7,423 nucleotides of DNA from an uncultured Moraxella sp. (lineage in GTDB: Bacteria > Pseudomonadota > Gammaproteobacteria > Pseudomonadales > Moraxellaceae). The stretch lies in contig CAKMOY010000005.1 in the NCBI GenBank assembly GCA_927911235.1, positions 1-7,423 of the forward strand. The letters are read 5' to 3'. Shown here one piece after another: positions 6,938 to 7,423 of the stretch (position 1 is its first letter; each line of letters opens with the position of its first letter). Under the pieces are notes generated by a model that did not search any database, had not been told where the DNA came from, and saw only the letters and a list, made by a program, of their open reading frames with translations. The position numbers and the translations under genes are program-made.

Positions 6938-7291
6938 ATGTCTCATCATGACGTTGTGGAAAATGATATCAAAAAAGAACTGCTACACACCTTAATCGGT
7001 TCAGTAGCGTTTTTAGCTATTGTGGCGTTGGTTGGCGTAACGGCATTTATGCGTCCAGCAGGTCAGCACTTCACCAAAGAGCAATTAAACGCTAACGCAA
7101 GCACGCCAGCCGTTACCGAAACAGCCACCGCAACTGCTGCTGCAAGCACCCCAGCAAGTACAACAGCAACCGCCAAAGCCGAAGTGGTTGAAGAAAACAA
7201 AGAAAAAGTTGCATCAGCTGCCGAAAAAATTGAAGCCAACACTGACGAAACCGTTGATGTACAAGCACCGATTGCTTCAGCGACCAACTAA
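6938..7291 (+). CDS. Small single-pass membrane protein with Ala/Thr-rich tail, function unknown
   Basis: The ATG at 6938 is chosen over the in-frame GTG at 6926 because the latter lies inside the Shine-Dalgarno sequence AAGTGAGG, whose GAGG (6928-6931) has six bases of spacing to this ATG. The 117-residue product has a short charged N-terminus (ENDIKKE), one strongly hydrophobic helix at about 18-37, then RPAGQHFTKEQ and a low-complexity tail of Ala, Thr, Ser and Glu to the end. There is no lipobox or signal-peptidase site evident, so it is likely a membrane-anchored protein with the tail in the periplasm or, less likely, the cytoplasm. I do not recognise a family. It follows lnt in the same direction but has its own promoter-like boxes. 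The ribosome binding site, membrane helix and codon use support a real gene. Confidence 0.75.
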   Translation: MSHHDVVENDIKKELLHTLIGSVAFLAIVALVGVTAFMRPAGQHFTKEQLNANASTPAVTETATATAAASTPASTTATAKAEVVEENKEKVASAAEKIEANTDETVDVQAPIASATN

Positions 7292-7350
7292 TCTAAACAT
7301 TTTTTGACAAATTCAATTTTTTTCAAAAAACCATAAAAAAGCCAGGTCTA

Positions 7351-7411
7351 AATAGACAAAATTCATGCTAAAAAACAGATACCCCCTCCCTAATAGACAT
7401 TTTTCATGCTA
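7351..7411 (+). repeat. Imperfect 20-bp direct repeat at the right edge
   Basis: Copies at 7351-7370 and 7392-7411 share AATAGACA-N4-TCATGCTA, 17 of 20 bases identical, with starts 41 bp apart. GTCTA-AA-TAGAC (7346-7357) is an inverted repeat overlapping the first copy. The region 7292-7423 has no supportable gene. The repeats could be regulator sites for a gene beyond the window or the end of a mobile element. Confidence 0.6.
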
Positions 7412-7423
7412 TTTTGATAGAAG

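Noticed and set aside
7300..7330. TTTTTTGA...TCAAAAAA inverted repeat as terminator of the small membrane protein gene
   Set aside because: The stem is almost all A-T and is not followed by a T-run on the plus strand.

Overview
The window looks like chromosomal DNA of a low-GC gammaproteobacterium, most likely Moraxellaceae (Moraxella or a close relative). This rests on AT-rich composition and on recognisable corC-lnt and YcgN-family proteins, so the genus is inferred. No rRNA, tRNA or CRISPR array was seen.

Layout. Positions 1-303 hold one end of an IS200/IS605-type element: the first 23 codons of tnpB on the minus strand, a divergent promoter, a tnpA reduced to about its last 30 codons, and two palindromes at the element end. 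Positions 348-2407 (minus) encode one long protein now split over three frames: an N-terminal NYN ribonuclease-type domain followed by four OST-HTH/LOTUS domains in an A-B-A-B order. Its 5' side (2408-2660) is very AT-rich and carries a cluster of GGATAAA/TTTATCC motifs. A clear intrinsic terminator (2661-2695) ends a dienelactone-hydrolase-family gene (2741-3474, minus, one frameshift). A short divergent promoter region separates it from an intact YcgN/UPF0260-type cysteine-cluster protein (3584-4075, plus). A REP-like palindrome and a promoter precede corC/ybeX (4330-5210, one frameshift) and lnt (5240-6835, intact), a conserved gene pair of envelope maintenance. A small single-pass membrane protein of unknown function (6938-7291) follows. 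The right edge holds a 20-bp direct repeat.

The dominant oddity is that three of the five long genes are broken, by four single-base length changes, each next to an A/T homopolymer. Every one is repaired by adding or removing one base, and the rejoined proteins have the expected family lengths. Uncorrected homopolymer errors in the assembly are the simplest explanation; real decay or slippage cannot be excluded from sequence alone. The frameshifted genes are therefore annotated as single interrupted genes.

The most interesting biology is the NYN-LOTUS protein: a putative RNA-targeting nuclease with four LOTUS modules, an acidic Thr-rich linker and an operator-like upstream region. CorC and Lnt act at the inner membrane (CBS-domain CorC/HlyC-family accessory protein; lipoprotein N-acylation). 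The hydrolase and YcgN-like protein appear to be housekeeping genes transcribed divergently.
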